Shown here one piece after another: positions 50,942 through 59,130 of a stretch of 64,000 nucleotides of DNA (position 1 is its first letter; the number at the start of each line of letters is the position of its first letter). The notes under the pieces were generated by a model. That model saw nothing but the letters and a program-made list of their open reading frames with translations, made no database searches and was not told the DNA's origin. Position numbers and translations under genes: made by a program. This DNA is from AC-32 sp963717475 (GTDB lineage: Bacteria > Actinomycetota > Thermoleophilia > Gaiellales > Gaiellaceae). Location: assembly GCA_963717475.1 (NCBI GenBank), contig OY970337.1:2232001-2296000 (forward strand), written 5' to 3'.

Positions 50942-51095
50942 TTATGAAATTCCTTTGTCGTAGTCATAGAGAGTGTGGATGACGGGGAAGACGCTCCGAA
51001 GCCGCTTGTAAAGCGGGCTTGGGCTGTGGGGGCGAACTGGGGAGAAGTCGCGGTTGTCGACAGGGCTCGTGCGGGCCGGCTGAACACTCCACATT
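50942..51095 (-). other. dnaA-dnaN intergenic region with a DnaA-box-like site
   Basis: 154 nt without a gene. On the minus strand TCATCCACA at 50974-50982 differs from the DnaA box TTATCCACA at one base, and CACTCCACA near 51084 differs at two. A region just ahead of dnaN is A+T-rich (CTATGACTACGACAAAGG). It probably holds the dnaN promoter and may act as a second DnaA-binding cluster. Confidence 0.45.
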
Positions 51096-52439
51096 TCAGC
51101 GGGCCTGTTTGACCCTTGCGGTCAGCTCTTGCACAAGGTTGTAGACAGACCTGTCCTCGCGGATCATGCCCGCGATCTTGGTGGTCGCGTGGATCACCGT
51201 GGTGTGGTCGCGGCCGCCGAACTGACGCCCGATCTTGGGCAGCGACGCGTCCGTCAGCTCGCGTGAAAGGTACATCGCGATCTGCCGCGGATACACGATG
51301 TTCTGCGAGCGGCGCTCGCCGCAGAGCTCCTCGAGCGAGAGGCCGAAGCGCTCCGAGACGAGCTCCTGGATGCGCTCGATCGAGACCTGCCGCACCTCGC
51401 CCTGGGGGAAGACGTCCTTCAGCACGTCCTGGGCGAGGTCCTCGCTCATCGGACGGCCCGTCAGCGACGAGAACGCGACGACGCGCGTGAGCGCGCCTTC
51501 GAGCTCGCGGATGTTCGACGAGATGCGGCCGGCGATGAACTCCAGCACCTTCGGGTCGGGGATGTGGATCCCGTCGGCCATCACCTTCTTCCGCAGGATC
51601 GCGATCCGCGTCTCGAGATCGGGCGGCTGGATGTCCGTGATCAGCCCCCACTCGAAGCGCGAGCGCAGCCGCTCCTCGAGGGTCGAGATCTCCCGCGGGG
51701 GACGGTCCGACGAGATCACCAGCTGTCCGCCGGCCTCGTAGATCGAGTTGAAGGTATGGAAGAACTCCTCCTGGATCCGCTCCTTGTGCTCGAAAAACTG
51801 GATGTCGTCGATCAGGAGCAGGTCGTACGCGCGGTAGCGCTGCTTGAAGCCCTCGATCCGCTTGTCGCGGAGCGCGTTGATGAAGTCGTTCATGAAGGTC
51901 TCGCTCGTGACGTAGCGCACCGTGAGCTCGCCCTGGTGCTCGCTGACGTACTGCGCAACCGCTTGCAGAAGGTGCGTCTTGCCGAGCCCGGTGCCGCCGT
52001 AGATGAAGAGTGGGTTGTAGGCCTGCGCGGGCGCCTCTGCGACGGCGAGGGCGGCGGCGTGCGCGAAGCGGTTCGAGGAGCCGATGACGAACGAGTCGAA
52101 CGTGTACTTGGGATTGAGCCCCGCTCCCGGCGATTCCTTGCGCGGGACTTCGACCTCGACGGCCGCGTCCTCGCCTCCCTCCGCGACCGCGAGCTGCACG
52201 CGGCGCTCCTGGCCGGTGGCGTCACCGATCGCGGCTCGGATCAGGCCGAGGAAATGACCCTCGATCCAGTCCCGCGTGAACTCGTTCGGGACCGAGAGGA
52301 CGAACTCGTCGTCGTTGAGCGCCAGGCCGTCGACGTGGTTGAACCACGTGCGGTAGGTCGTCTCGTTGAGGGCGCCCCTGAGCCGACTAGAAACCTCGCT
52401 CCACAGGCTGTCCGCAGTCAGCTCGATTGAGGGCTCCAC
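51096..52439 (-). CDS. dnaA: Chromosomal replication initiator protein
   Basis: 447 residues from ATG 52439. Domain I is SLWSEVSSRLRGALNETTYRTWF. Domain III has Walker A IYGGTGLGKTHLLQA, Walker B LLLIDDIQFFEHKER, the sensor ISSDRPP and the arginine-finger box LRSRFEWGLI. Domain IV carries the DNA-binding signature GGRDHTTVIHA after QIAMYLSRELTDASLPKIG. It unwinds the origin, which lies immediately upstream. Confidence 0.97.
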   Translation of the reverse strand: MEPSIELTADSLWSEVSSRLRGALNETTYRTWFNHVDGLALNDDEFVLSVPNEFTRDWIEGHFLGLIRAAIGDATGQERRVQLAVAEGGEDAAVEVEVPRKESPGAGLNPKYTFDSFVIGSSNRFAHAAALAVAEAPAQAYNPLFIYGGTGLGKTHLLQAVAQYVSEHQGELTVRYVTSETFMNDFINALRDKRIEGFKQRYRAYDLLLIDDIQFFEHKERIQEEFFHTFNSIYEAGGQLVISSDRPPREISTLEERLRSRFEWGLITDIQPPDLETRIAILRKKVMADGIHIPDPKVLEFIAGRISSNIRELEGALTRVVAFSSLTGRPMSEDLAQDVLKDVFPQGEVRQVSIERIQELVSERFGLSLEELCGERRSQNIVYPRQIAMYLSRELTDASLPKIGRQFGGRDHTTVIHATTKIAGMIREDRSVYNLVQELTARVKQAR

Positions 52440-52480
52440 GCCGCCGGCAGGCTCCTTGTCGGGGGGACGGGCGAGCGCCG

Positions 52481-52509
52481 AGCATAGCAGTGCCCGAGTG
52501 GTACCTCAA
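52481..52509 (-). promoter_or_regulatory. dnaA promoter
   Basis: On the minus strand TTGAGG (-35) and TATGCT (-10) are exactly 17 nt apart, followed by about 35 nt of leader before the dnaA ATG. Both hexamers are good matches to the housekeeping sigma consensus. A DnaA-box-like site (52531-52539) lies just upstream, which would permit autoregulation. Confidence 0.7.
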
Positions 52510-52711
52510 TGGGTCCGGCTTTGTTTGCAAAGTGGACAAAAAAGGTGCAATTTGCAGGGACTTGCTCATACTCCACACCGGTCTCCACAGGTGTGGACGG
52601 TGGGTCCGCGCAGACAACGCTTGCACCCCGAGAAGGGCTGCTAGTGCGCGCGTTTCCGGCCGCGCTTGTGGCGCCTCCGGTCTGTGGAGAACTACCCCTG
52701 AGCGGCTCGTC

Positions 52712-52717
52712 TATACT
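52712..52717 (+). promoter_or_regulatory. -10 element of a candidate rpmH operon promoter
   Basis: TATACT on the plus strand, 47 nt before the rpmH GTG. No good -35 is visible 17 nt upstream; instead the TTCTCCACA DnaA-like box overlaps that position, so DnaA binding could compete with RNA polymerase. Confidence 0.5.
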
Positions 52718-52764
52718 GGTTCGACGCCGCCCTTCTTCGGGCGGCTCTTCTTCGATCTCGACTC

Positions 52765-52899
52765 GTGAAACGCACCTATCAGCCCAACGTTCGAAGGCGC
52801 AAGCGGAAGCACGGCTTTCGCGCCCGCATGTCCACGCGTGCCGGGCGGGCGATCCTCAAGCGCCGCCGCGCGAGAGGGCGCAAGCGCCTCTCCGCGTAA
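52765..52899 (+). CDS. rpmH: 50S ribosomal protein L34
   Basis: A 44-residue, extremely basic protein starting at GTG 52765: KRTYQPNVRRRKRKHGFRAR, then MSTRAGRAILKRRRARGRK. This is the standard L34 sequence with no deviations in the core. It is the first gene of the rpmH-rnpA-yidD-yidC-jag-rsmG block on the rightward side of the origin. Confidence 0.97.
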   Translation: MKRTYQPNVRRRKRKHGFRARMSTRAGRAILKRRRARGRKRLSA

Positions 52900-52906
52900 C
52901 GCGCGC

Positions 52907-53263
52907 GTGAACCGCCGCCACCGCCTCTCGCGCTCGCGGGACTTCGACGCCGTCTACCGCCACGGGCGGTCGGTCTCGACGCGCTACCTCGTCCTCTACT
53001 GGTTCGAGCGGAGCGGCGAGGAGTCGGCCGGCGAGGCGCCTCGGCTCGGCCTCGCCGTGCCCAAGGCGGTCGGGACGGCGGTCGTGCGCAACCGGATGAA
53101 GCGGCGCCTACGCGAGCTCTTCCAGGCGCGCACCGAGCAGCTGCCCCAGGACCACGACTACGTCCTCGTCGTGCGGCCCGGGCTCGCCGAGGCCGCGGAG
53201 CAGCGAGGGTTCGACTGGCTCGGCGAGCGCGTCGAGGAGATCCTCGAGAAGGCCCGCGCATGA
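52907..53263 (+). CDS. rnpA: Ribonuclease P protein component
   Basis: 118 residues from GTG 52907. It begins NRRHRLSRSRDFDAVYRHGRS and contains the RNase P protein signature VVRNRMKRRLRE near residue 63, the RNR motif that contacts the catalytic RNA. It binds pre-tRNA 5' leaders. It lies 7 nt after rpmH and overlaps yidD by 4 nt (ATGA). Confidence 0.95.
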   Translation: MNRRHRLSRSRDFDAVYRHGRSVSTRYLVLYWFERSGEESAGEAPRLGLAVPKAVGTAVVRNRMKRRLRELFQARTEQLPQDHDYVLVVRPGLAEAAEQRGFDWLGERVEEILEKARA

Positions 53264-53508
53264 GGCACGCGCTGCGGCTGCCGACCTATGCGGGCCTGGG
53301 GCTCGTCTACGCGTACCGGTGGACGCTCGGCGTCCTCTGGGGAGGCCAGTGCAAGTACCACCCGAGCTGCTCGCAGTACGCCCTCGACGCGCTGCGTCAC
53401 TACGGGCTCGTGCGGGGCACGGTCCTCACCGGCTGGCGCCTGCTCCGCTGCAATCCCTGGAGCCGCGGCGGGGTCGACTACGTCGAGCAGCAGAGGATCT
53501 TCCGTTGA
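53260..53508 (+). CDS. yidD: Membrane protein insertion efficiency factor YidD
   Basis: 82 residues with the family motif CKYHPSCSQYALDALRHYGLVRG and the ending RCNPWSRGGVDYV, preceded by an amphipathic helix. YidD assists YidC in inserting membrane proteins. The start overlaps rnpA and its TGA overlaps the TTG start of yidC. Confidence 0.95.
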   Translation: MRHALRLPTYAGLGLVYAYRWTLGVLWGGQCKYHPSCSQYALDALRHYGLVRGTVLTGWRLLRCNPWSRGGVDYVEQQRIFR

Positions 53509-54332
53509 TCTTCGGCTCGCCTCTCTCGCCGCTCGAGAACCTCCTCCGGAGCATCCTCGACTGGCTGCACAGCTCGGCCGGGCTCACCTGGGCGTGGTCG
53601 ATCGTCGCCCTCACGCTGATGGTCCGGCTCCTGCTGGTGCCGCTGATGGTCAAGCAGATCCACTCGATGCAGAACCTGCAGCTCCACGCGCCGCAGATGA
53701 AGGAGATCCAGCGGAAGTACAAGGCCGACCGCGGGAAGCAGCAGGAAGAGCTGATGAAGTTCTACAAGGAGAACAACATCAACCCGATGGCGTCGTGTCT
53801 GCCGATGGTGGCGCAGTTCCCGGTCTTCATCGCGCTCTACCTCGTGCTCCGGAAGTTCGCGAAGAGCCACCCCGGCGGCGACCTCTCCTGGCTGCACGGC
53901 TTCGTCCCGGACATCACCGCTCACGCGAACGCGCACTGGTCGGGGTACGTGCTGCTCGCGGTCTACGTCGGCAGCCAGATCCTCTCGACGCTGCTCATGT
54001 CCGCGACGATGGACAAGACGCAGCGGACGATGTTCCTCATCCTGCCGCTGACCTTCATCTTCTTCCTGCTCAACTTCCCGGTCGGCCTGGTGATCTACTG
54101 GGTGACGACGAACCTGTGGACGGTGGGCCAGGGCCTGGTGACGCGGCGGATGATGCCGAAGGCTCAGCCTCCGCCGAAGCGCTCGTCGCGCACTCCGCCG
54201 AAGGAGCAGACCGCCCAGGACGGAGCGACTGCTCCGGAGCCGGAACCGGAGCCGGCCGTCGTGCAGGCCGCGGTGCCCGCGGAGCCGAAGCGCGTGAAGC
54301 GCAAGAAGAAGAAGGGCGGGGCCCGACGGTGA
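53505..54332 (+). CDS. yidC: Membrane protein insertase YidC
   Basis: 275 residues from TTG 53505, overlapping yidD as TTGA. Five transmembrane helices are visible, including AWSIVALTLMVRLLLVPLMVKQ and FLILPLTFIFFLLNFPVGLVIYWVTTN. The cytoplasmic loop has QKY-like IQRKYKADRGKQQEELMKFYKENNINPMASCLP. The C-terminal tail is Pro/Glu- then Lys-rich (KRVKRKKKKGG), which may bind ribosomes. It is the short Gram-positive form without a periplasmic domain. Confidence 0.95.
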   Translation: MIFGSPLSPLENLLRSILDWLHSSAGLTWAWSIVALTLMVRLLLVPLMVKQIHSMQNLQLHAPQMKEIQRKYKADRGKQQEELMKFYKENNINPMASCLPMVAQFPVFIALYLVLRKFAKSHPGGDLSWLHGFVPDITAHANAHWSGYVLLAVYVGSQILSTLLMSATMDKTQRTMFLILPLTFIFFLLNFPVGLVIYWVTTNLWTVGQGLVTRRMMPKAQPPPKRSSRTPPKEQTAQDGATAPEPEPEPAVVQAAVPAEPKRVKRKKKKGGARR

Positions 54333-55024
54333 CCGAGACCGGGCCGCTGCAGGTCGAGGCGACCGGCGAGACCGTCGGCGAGGCCAAGTGGAGCGCCCTC
54401 CGCGAGCTGGAGAAGCTCCAGCCGGGCATCGACAAGGCGGCGGTCCAGTTCCAGGTGCTCTCGGAAGGCGAGCGCGGCCTGCTCGGCGTCGGCTACGCGC
54501 CCGCGCGCGTGATCGCGAGCGTCGATCGCTCAGCGGTCGCGGCGGCTGCTCCTAGCGCCCCTGTCGAGGAAGAAGGCGAGCTCGCCGCTCAGGTGCGCGA
54601 GCTGCTCGAGCACGTGCTCGAGGCCATCGGCGTTGCCGCCCGCGTCGAGATCCGCGAGGACGAAGAGTCGCTCGTCGCAACGGTCACCGGGCGGGAGCTC
54701 GGGCTCGTGATCGGCAAGCACGGCCAGACCATCGACGCGATCCAGTACCTCGTGAACGCGATCGCGTGGCGCGAGCACGGCGAGGAGCGCAAGCCCGTCG
54801 TGGTGGACGCAGCCGGCTATCGCGAGCGGCGGGAGGCGACTCTCGGGACGCTCGCCCTGCGCTCGGCCGAGCGGGCGAAGGCCTCGCGCAGCGCGGTCGA
54901 GCTCGACCCGATGACGGCCGTCGAGCGCAAGGTCGTCCACATGCACCTGAAGGACGTGCCGGGCGTGACCACGCGCAGCGAGGGCACCGAGCCCAACCGC
55001 TTCGTCGTCGTCGAGCCCGAGTGA
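54329..55024 (+). CDS. jag: RNA-binding protein Jag/KhpB
   Basis: 231 residues from GTG 54329. An N-terminal Jag domain (EATGETVGEAKWSALRELE, EGERGLLGVGYAPARV) is followed by a KH domain (GRELGLVIGKHGQTIDAIQYLVN) and an R3H domain (VELDPMTAVERKVVHMHLKD, with the R-x-x-x-H motif). KhpB is a small-RNA and mRNA binding partner of KhpA and affects division and envelope growth. It overlaps yidC by 4 nt and rsmG by 4 nt. Confidence 0.93.
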   Translation: MTETGPLQVEATGETVGEAKWSALRELEKLQPGIDKAAVQFQVLSEGERGLLGVGYAPARVIASVDRSAVAAAAPSAPVEEEGELAAQVRELLEHVLEAIGVAARVEIREDEESLVATVTGRELGLVIGKHGQTIDAIQYLVNAIAWREHGEERKPVVVDAAGYRERREATLGTLALRSAERAKASRSAVELDPMTAVERKVVHMHLKDVPGVTTRSEGTEPNRFVVVEPE

Positions 55025-55598
55025 TCGAGCGCTGGCTGGAGGCGCTCGTCTCCACGCCAGGCCTGACTTCGCTCAGCGGCCAGGAAGCCCGTCGCGTCCA
55101 CGTAACCGACAGCCTCGCCGCCCTCGACGTCGTGCGTGGATTCGACGGCCCGATCGTGGACGTTGGCTCCGGCGGCGGCGCTCCCGGGATTCCGCTCGCC
55201 GTGGGCCTTCCGGACCGGCAGGTGACGCTCCTCGAGGCGAGCCGCCGCAAGTGCGAGTTCCTGGAAGGCTGGGCGCGAGAGCTCCCGAACGTGAGCGTCG
55301 TCTGCGGCCGGGCCGAGGAGCAGCCGGTCGACGCGTGGGGCGTCGCGGTCGCGAAGGCGCTCGCGGAGCCGCCGGTGGCAGCGGAATGGTGCCTCCCGCT
55401 CGTCGCCCCGGGCGGCGCCGCGATCCTGTTCGTGGGCCCGAGCGCCGACTCGAGAGCGTGTTGCGCGCGGTTGCCGCGAAGCTCGGCGGCGAGCTGGCGG
55501 AATCCCCTCCCGGCCTGCTCGTCCTGCGCAAGCTCGAGCCCACCCCGGAGGGCTTTCCGCGCCGCCCCGGGGTCGCCAGGAAACGTCCGCTCGCGTAG
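55021..55598 (+). CDS. rsmG: 16S rRNA (guanine-527-N7)-methyltransferase, C-terminal frameshift
   Basis: GTG 55021 starts a protein with RRVHVTDSLAALDVV, the SAM motif IVDVGSGGGAPGIPLAVGLPD and LLEASRRKCEFLEGWARELPN, all RsmG marks. Near 55448 the reading breaks: the coding sense shifts by one base (a base missing before CTCGAGAGC). The natural end (ESVLRAVAAKLGG, LLVLRKLEPTPEGFPRRPGVARKRPLA) is in the next frame, ending at 55598. The unshifted frame stops at 55602 with an unrelated tail. A sequencing indel is a plausible cause, as this is a conserved housekeeping gene. Confidence 0.88.
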
Positions 55599-55611
55599 CT
55601 AGCGTGGCCGT

Positions 55612-56367
55612 ATGCCCGGCCGGGTGTATGCGCTTGCCAATCAGAAGGGCGGGGTCGGCAAGACGACCACCGCGATCAACCTCGCGGCCTGCCTCGCCGA
55701 GGCGGGTGAGCGCACGCTCGTGGTCGATCTCGACCCGCAGGCGAACGCGACTTCGGGCCTCGGGGAGCGGGCGAACGGCAGCTCGTCGTTCGACCTGCTC
55801 GACGGGATCTCGCTCGAGCGGCTCATCCGCCCCACGAGGTTCGCGAATCTCGACCTCGTGCCGTCGAAGCCGGAGCTTGCAGGCGCCGCCGTCGAGCTCT
55901 CGCGGCGGCCGGACGGGGAGCGCTACCTCGCCGAGTCGCTGGCCGGCGCGGGTGCGCGCTACTCGTTCGTCTTCCTCGACTGCCCGCCGTCGCTCGGGCC
56001 GCTGACGGTCAATGCGCTCGCTGCCGCCGATCGCGTGCTCGTGCCGGTGCAGGCCGAGTACTACGCGCTCGAGGGGCTGGCGCAGCTCGTCGGCTCGGTC
56101 GAGCTCGTGCGCTCGCGCTTGAACCCGCGCCTCGCGATCGGTGGGGTGATCCTGACCATGGTCGACCGGCGGACGCGTCTCGCGGCCGACGTCTCGGACG
56201 AGGTGCGCCGGCACTTCGGTGAGCTCGTCTTTCGCACGGCCGTCCCGCGCTCGGTGCGCCTCGCCGAGGCGCCGAGCCACGGGCTGCCGGTGACTGCCTA
56301 CGACCGCGCGTCGGCCGGCGCCGACGCGTACTGGAAGGTGGCGATGGAGCTTGTCGGCCGTTCCTGA
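55612..56367 (+). CDS. parA: Chromosome-partitioning ATPase ParA/Soj
   Basis: 251 residues. The deviant Walker A is ANQKGGVGKTTTAINLAA, Walker A' is VVDLDPQANATSGL, and Walker B-like FVFLDCPPSLGPLTVNAL follows. There is no N-terminal HTH, so it is the short chromosomal type. It moves ParB-bound origins after replication. Its 3' end overlaps parB by 17 nt. Confidence 0.95.
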   Translation: MPGRVYALANQKGGVGKTTTAINLAACLAEAGERTLVVDLDPQANATSGLGERANGSSSFDLLDGISLERLIRPTRFANLDLVPSKPELAGAAVELSRRPDGERYLAESLAGAGARYSFVFLDCPPSLGPLTVNALAAADRVLVPVQAEYYALEGLAQLVGSVELVRSRLNPRLAIGGVILTMVDRRTRLAADVSDEVRRHFGELVFRTAVPRSVRLAEAPSHGLPVTAYDRASAGADAYWKVAMELVGRS

Positions 56368-57196
56368 CAAACGCCGCGGCCTGGGCCGCGGTCTCGAGCT
56401 GCTCGTCGGCGGCGAGGGCCAGCCGGAGCTGGCGCACCTGCCCGTCGAGACGATCCACGCAAACCCCCGCCAGCCGCGCAAGCGCTTCGACCACGAGGCG
56501 GCGAGCGCGCTCGCGGAATCGATCCGCGCCCAGGGCCTGGTGCAGCCCGTCGTCGTGCGGCCGCGGCCAGCCGGCGGCTACGAGCTGATCGCCGGCGAGC
56601 GCCGCTGGCGCGCAGCGCGCGAGGCCGGAATCCCGACCGTCCCGGCGCTCGTCCGGGAAGCGGACGACCGCGACTCGCTGCTGCTCGGCCTCGTCGAGAA
56701 CGTGGCGCGCGAGGAGCTCTCCGCCGTCGAGGAGGCGCGGGCCTATGCGCTGCTGATGGACGAGTTCGGGCTCTCGCTCGGCGACCTCTCCGGCCGCGTG
56801 GGCAAGGCGAAGCCGACCGTGTCCAATCGGCTGCGGCTGCTCGAGCTCACCGACGACGTGCTCGGGATGGTCGAGCGCGGCGAGCTGAGCGAGGGCCACG
56901 CCCGCGCGGTCCTGGCCGTCCCCGACAACGAGGGGCGCCGCGGCCTCGCGCGGCAGATCGTCCGCCGGCGAATGTCGGTCCGTGCGGCAGAGCGCGCCGC
57001 CCGCTGGGCGGGGGCGAAGACGAAGCCGCGCAAGGTGCCGAAGGTCGACCCGGCGCTGGCGGCTCGCGCGCGTCGTGCCGCGGAGCGGGCGACCGGGTTC
57101 ACTGCGCGTGTGACCGCGGGCCGTCTCGAGATCGCGTTCTCGGACGAGACCGAGCTCGAAGAGCTGGTCGAGGCGCTCGAGCGCCTCGTGCCGTAG
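56351..57196 (+). CDS. parB: Chromosome-partitioning protein ParB/Spo0J
   Basis: 281 residues from TTG 56351. The N-terminal RRGLGRGLELLVGG, the CTP-binding ParB/Srx boxes (NPRQPRKRFD, GYELIAGERRWRAARE), the ENVAREELSAVEEARAY box and the HTH region (LSLGDLSGRVGKAKPTVSNRLRLLEL) are all present. The C-terminal dimer region (RLEIAFSDETELEELVEALERL) is intact. It spreads from parS sites and loads SMC. Confidence 0.95.
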   Translation: MSAVPDKRRGLGRGLELLVGGEGQPELAHLPVETIHANPRQPRKRFDHEAASALAESIRAQGLVQPVVVRPRPAGGYELIAGERRWRAAREAGIPTVPALVREADDRDSLLLGLVENVAREELSAVEEARAYALLMDEFGLSLGDLSGRVGKAKPTVSNRLRLLELTDDVLGMVERGELSEGHARAVLAVPDNEGRRGLARQIVRRRMSVRAAERAARWAGAKTKPRKVPKVDPALAARARRAAERATGFTARVTAGRLEIAFSDETELEELVEALERLVP

Positions 57197-57236
57197 CCCC
57201 GTATCTTTTCCGCCACTCGGGGCGTTCAACGACGAG

Positions 57237-57485
57237 ATGCTCCACGGCTGGCACCAGAACCTCGAGGGGTTCGAGGCGATCTCGCAAGACGATCTGATGC
57301 GAGACCTCGTGCTGCGCATGTCTGCGCTCTCGCAGTCGGGAAGCCTGGCGCCGTTCCTAGTCGAGCTGGCGCATGACGGAGACCTCGACGACGCGACCAA
57401 GATCAGCCTGCAGGAAATCGCGTCCGACCCGGCCTTCCTGCTCGCGGTCGAGGACTACGTCCAACGCACCGAGATCCTCCACTAA
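57237..57485 (+). CDS. Small acidic protein, hypothetical
   Basis: 82 residues from ATG 57237, acidic and probably all helical: LHGWHQNLEGFEAISQDDLM, then RMSALSQSGSLAPFLVELA and a last helix around EIASDPAFLLAVEDYVQRTE. No family recognised. It lies 40 nt after parB and is ended by a strong terminator, so it may be the last gene of the parAB transcript. Confidence 0.6.
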   Translation: MLHGWHQNLEGFEAISQDDLMRDLVLRMSALSQSGSLAPFLVELAHDGDLDDATKISLQEIASDPAFLLAVEDYVQRTEILH

Positions 57486-57499
57486 TAGGAAATAGGGAA

Positions 57500-57521
57500 G
57501 GCCCGCGCCGGAGCGCGGGCC
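57500..57521. terminator. Bidirectional rho-independent-type hairpin
   Basis: A perfect 9-bp stem (GGCCCGCGC / GCGCGGGCC) with a 4-nt loop CGGA between two convergent genes (stops at 57485 plus and 57528 minus). It is followed by GTTCCGTT on the plus strand and preceded by an A-rich AATAGGGAA, giving U-containing tails on both strands. Confidence 0.8.
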
Positions 57522-57527
57522 GTTCCG

Positions 57528-57851
57528 TTAGCTGCGCGCTCTGCTGATCGCGCGCTCGAGCTGCGCCTTCGTCATGCTCGAGCGGCCTTCGATGTTCAGG
57601 CGCTTGGCCTGGTCGTAGAGCTGCTCCTTGGTTCGGCCCGAGCCGCGGGCGGAGGGGCTGCGCGCATTGCCCGATACGCTTCGCGGCCGTGAGCGCTGCT
57701 GTGACGCGCGGCTGCCGCTCTGCTGTTGGTCACCGCCGCCGAGCAGCCTCCTGCCGACGGCTACCGCCGTCGGGACGGCGATCCCGAGCGCCGCTCCGGC
57801 CACGACCTTCTTCGCCGTGGACATCCGATCTTGGTCTTCCATCTCTCGCAT
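57528..57851 (-). CDS. Small membrane-anchored protein with Rho_N/SAP-like domain
   Basis: 107 residues from ATG 57851, six bases after AAGGAGG. One hydrophobic segment (KKVVAGAALGIAVPTAVAVG) is followed by a Gln/Ser/Arg-rich linker. The C-terminal helix-extended-helix motif is TKEQLYDQAKRLNIEGRSSM, then TKAQLERAI, as in the Rho N-terminal or SAP domains that bind nucleic acid. The same domain type ends the neighbouring coiled-coil protein (58031-58939), linking the two. Function unknown. Confidence 0.65.
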   Translation of the reverse strand: MREMEDQDRMSTAKKVVAGAALGIAVPTAVAVGRRLLGGGDQQQSGSRASQQRSRPRSVSGNARSPSARGSGRTKEQLYDQAKRLNIEGRSSMTKAQLERAISRARS

Positions 57852-58030
57852 TGCCCGCCTCCTTCGTCTCGGGCTTGGTATCTCCGAGGCCGCGCGTTTT
57901 CATGCCCTGGGAGTCTCGAACGGCTGAAGTGTCGTTCGGATCACACCGCCGACGCCGTTCAGGCCATGTTTTCAGCCGGCGTGGCGCGGGAACGCGCGTC
58001 GCAAGCGAGTTCTTGGTCTTGTCTAAGGGG

Positions 58031-58939
58031 GTGCATAGCGTGCTCGAGCGAACGCGAACTGGTCTGCGGGAGATGCCGTCGAACGCGGTGTGGCTAATGT
58101 CCCAGCTCACGAAGCCCGCGCGCGCGATGGGAGGCGCTGCGGGCAGCGTGCGCGACACGGGACGGAAGATGACGGCAGTCGTCGTCGACGCTGCGCCCGT
58201 CGGGGATTCCGTGGAGATCCGCGCAAGGCGTGCCCGTGACGCTGCGGAGCGTGCCCGGGAGGCCGAGGAGCATGCGGTGGAGGCCGCGCGTGAGTCTAAG
58301 GCGCTCGCCGAGCGGGCTCGCGCCGTGAACGAGCATGGCCAGGCGCAGCTCGACGCGGTCGACCGCGACACGGCTCGCCAGGTCAGCGAGAGAGTTGCGG
58401 AAGCTCAGAAGGCGGCCGACGAGCTCGTCAGGCGCGAGCGGGCCGACGCCGAGGCCGATGCAGACGACCAGCGGGCGGCGGCTGAGGACGAGGTGGAAGG
58501 CGAGATCGCCGAAGCGGAGAGTGATGCCGAGGCCGCCCAGCTGCGAGCCGAGGAGCTCGTGCAGGAGGCGACTCGAGCGTTGGCCGAAGCGAGGCGCCTG
58601 GCCGACGACGCGGCGGAAGCGGCCCGTGCCGCAGCCGAGGAGGCCAGCCTGCAGGCGCAGCGGCTCGAAGCGGAAGCCAGGCAGCAGGCCAGCCAAGCAG
58701 AGGAGCGCATCGAAGCGGCAGAGGAGCTGCGCGAACGAGCAGCTGCGACCGCGAAGGAGGCCGCGCGAAGGCTCGAGCAGGAGGCGGGGGACGGCCTCGA
58801 TGCCTACAAGAAGCCGGAACTGGTCGCGCTTGCGGGGACGATCGGCATCGAGCGACGAACGGAAATGACGAAGGACGAGCTCGTCGATGCCATCACCAAG
58901 GCTGCCCGGCGGCGCGCCACGGGAGCAGCGAGATCATGA
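58031..58939 (+). CDS. Coiled-coil protein with C-terminal Rho_N-like domain
   Basis: 302 residues from GTG 58031 (preceded by AAGGGG) or 299 from GTG 58040. Residues about 60-265 form one long alanine/glutamate/arginine-rich coiled coil (for example RARRARDAAERAREAEEHAVE). The end is a Rho_N-like unit, LDAYKKPELVALAGTIGIE then TEMTKDELVDAITKAA, the same motif as in the divergent small protein at 57528-57851. It probably forms long rods or a scaffold. It is followed by two small genes coupled by 4-nt overlaps. Confidence 0.7.
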   Translation: MHSVLERTRTGLREMPSNAVWLMSQLTKPARAMGGAAGSVRDTGRKMTAVVVDAAPVGDSVEIRARRARDAAERAREAEEHAVEAARESKALAERARAVNEHGQAQLDAVDRDTARQVSERVAEAQKAADELVRRERADAEADADDQRAAAEDEVEGEIAEAESDAEAAQLRAEELVQEATRALAEARRLADDAAEAARAAAEEASLQAQRLEAEARQQASQAEERIEAAEELRERAAATAKEAARRLEQEAGDGLDAYKKPELVALAGTIGIERRTEMTKDELVDAITKAARRRATGAARS

Positions 58940-59130
58940 GGCTTCGCCGCCCCAAGGGTGAAGTGGAGCGCGTTCTCGACGCCGGCAGCGACTCGCTGGA
59001 CACCGTGCGCAGCGGCCGGCGCAGCGGCTCGCTCTTGAAAATCGCTCTGGTCGTCGGCGGCGCAGCGGCGCTGACGGCGGGGAGCGCGGCCATCTCCTCG
59101 CTTCGAAGGCGAATGGGGGCGCATTCATGA
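58936..59130 (+). CDS. Small single-span membrane protein, hypothetical
   Basis: 64 residues. RLRRPKGEVERVLDAGSDSL precedes one hydrophobic helix (LLKIALVVGGAAALTAGSAA) and a basic end (SLRRRMG). It overlaps the coiled-coil gene before it and the next gene after it by ATGA, so the three are translationally coupled. No family recognised. Confidence 0.55.
   Translation: MRLRRPKGEVERVLDAGSDSLDTVRSGRRSGSLLKIALVVGGAAALTAGSAAISSLRRRMGAHS

Larger units (their letters stand above)
52440..52764. other. Candidate chromosomal replication origin (oriC)
   Basis: A 325-nt gene-free region between the divergent dnaA and rpmH. DnaA-box-like sites (consensus TTATCCACA/TTGTCCACA): TTGTCCACT at 52531-52539 (minus), TACTCCACA 52569-52577 (plus), GTCTCCACA 52581-52589 (plus), CCGTCCACA 52592-52600 (minus) and TTCTCCACA 52682-52690 (minus). 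Between 52520 and 52570 the sequence is unusually A/T-rich for this genome and could be the unwinding element. The dnaA promoter occupies the left end. Confidence 0.7.

Noticed and set aside
52901..52935. Longer rnpA start upstream of GTG 52907
   Set aside because: Extension would overlap rpmH and add residues not found in RnpA; GTG 52907 gives the normal NRRHRL start.
56009..57400. A 463-residue minus-strand frame across parA-parB
   Set aside because: Shadow of two well-identified genes; composition is low-complexity and no ribosome-binding site is seen.
57237..57485. Reading the small acidic protein as part of parB
   Set aside because: parB has a normal end at 57196 and the small gene has its own ATG, so a fusion is not supported.
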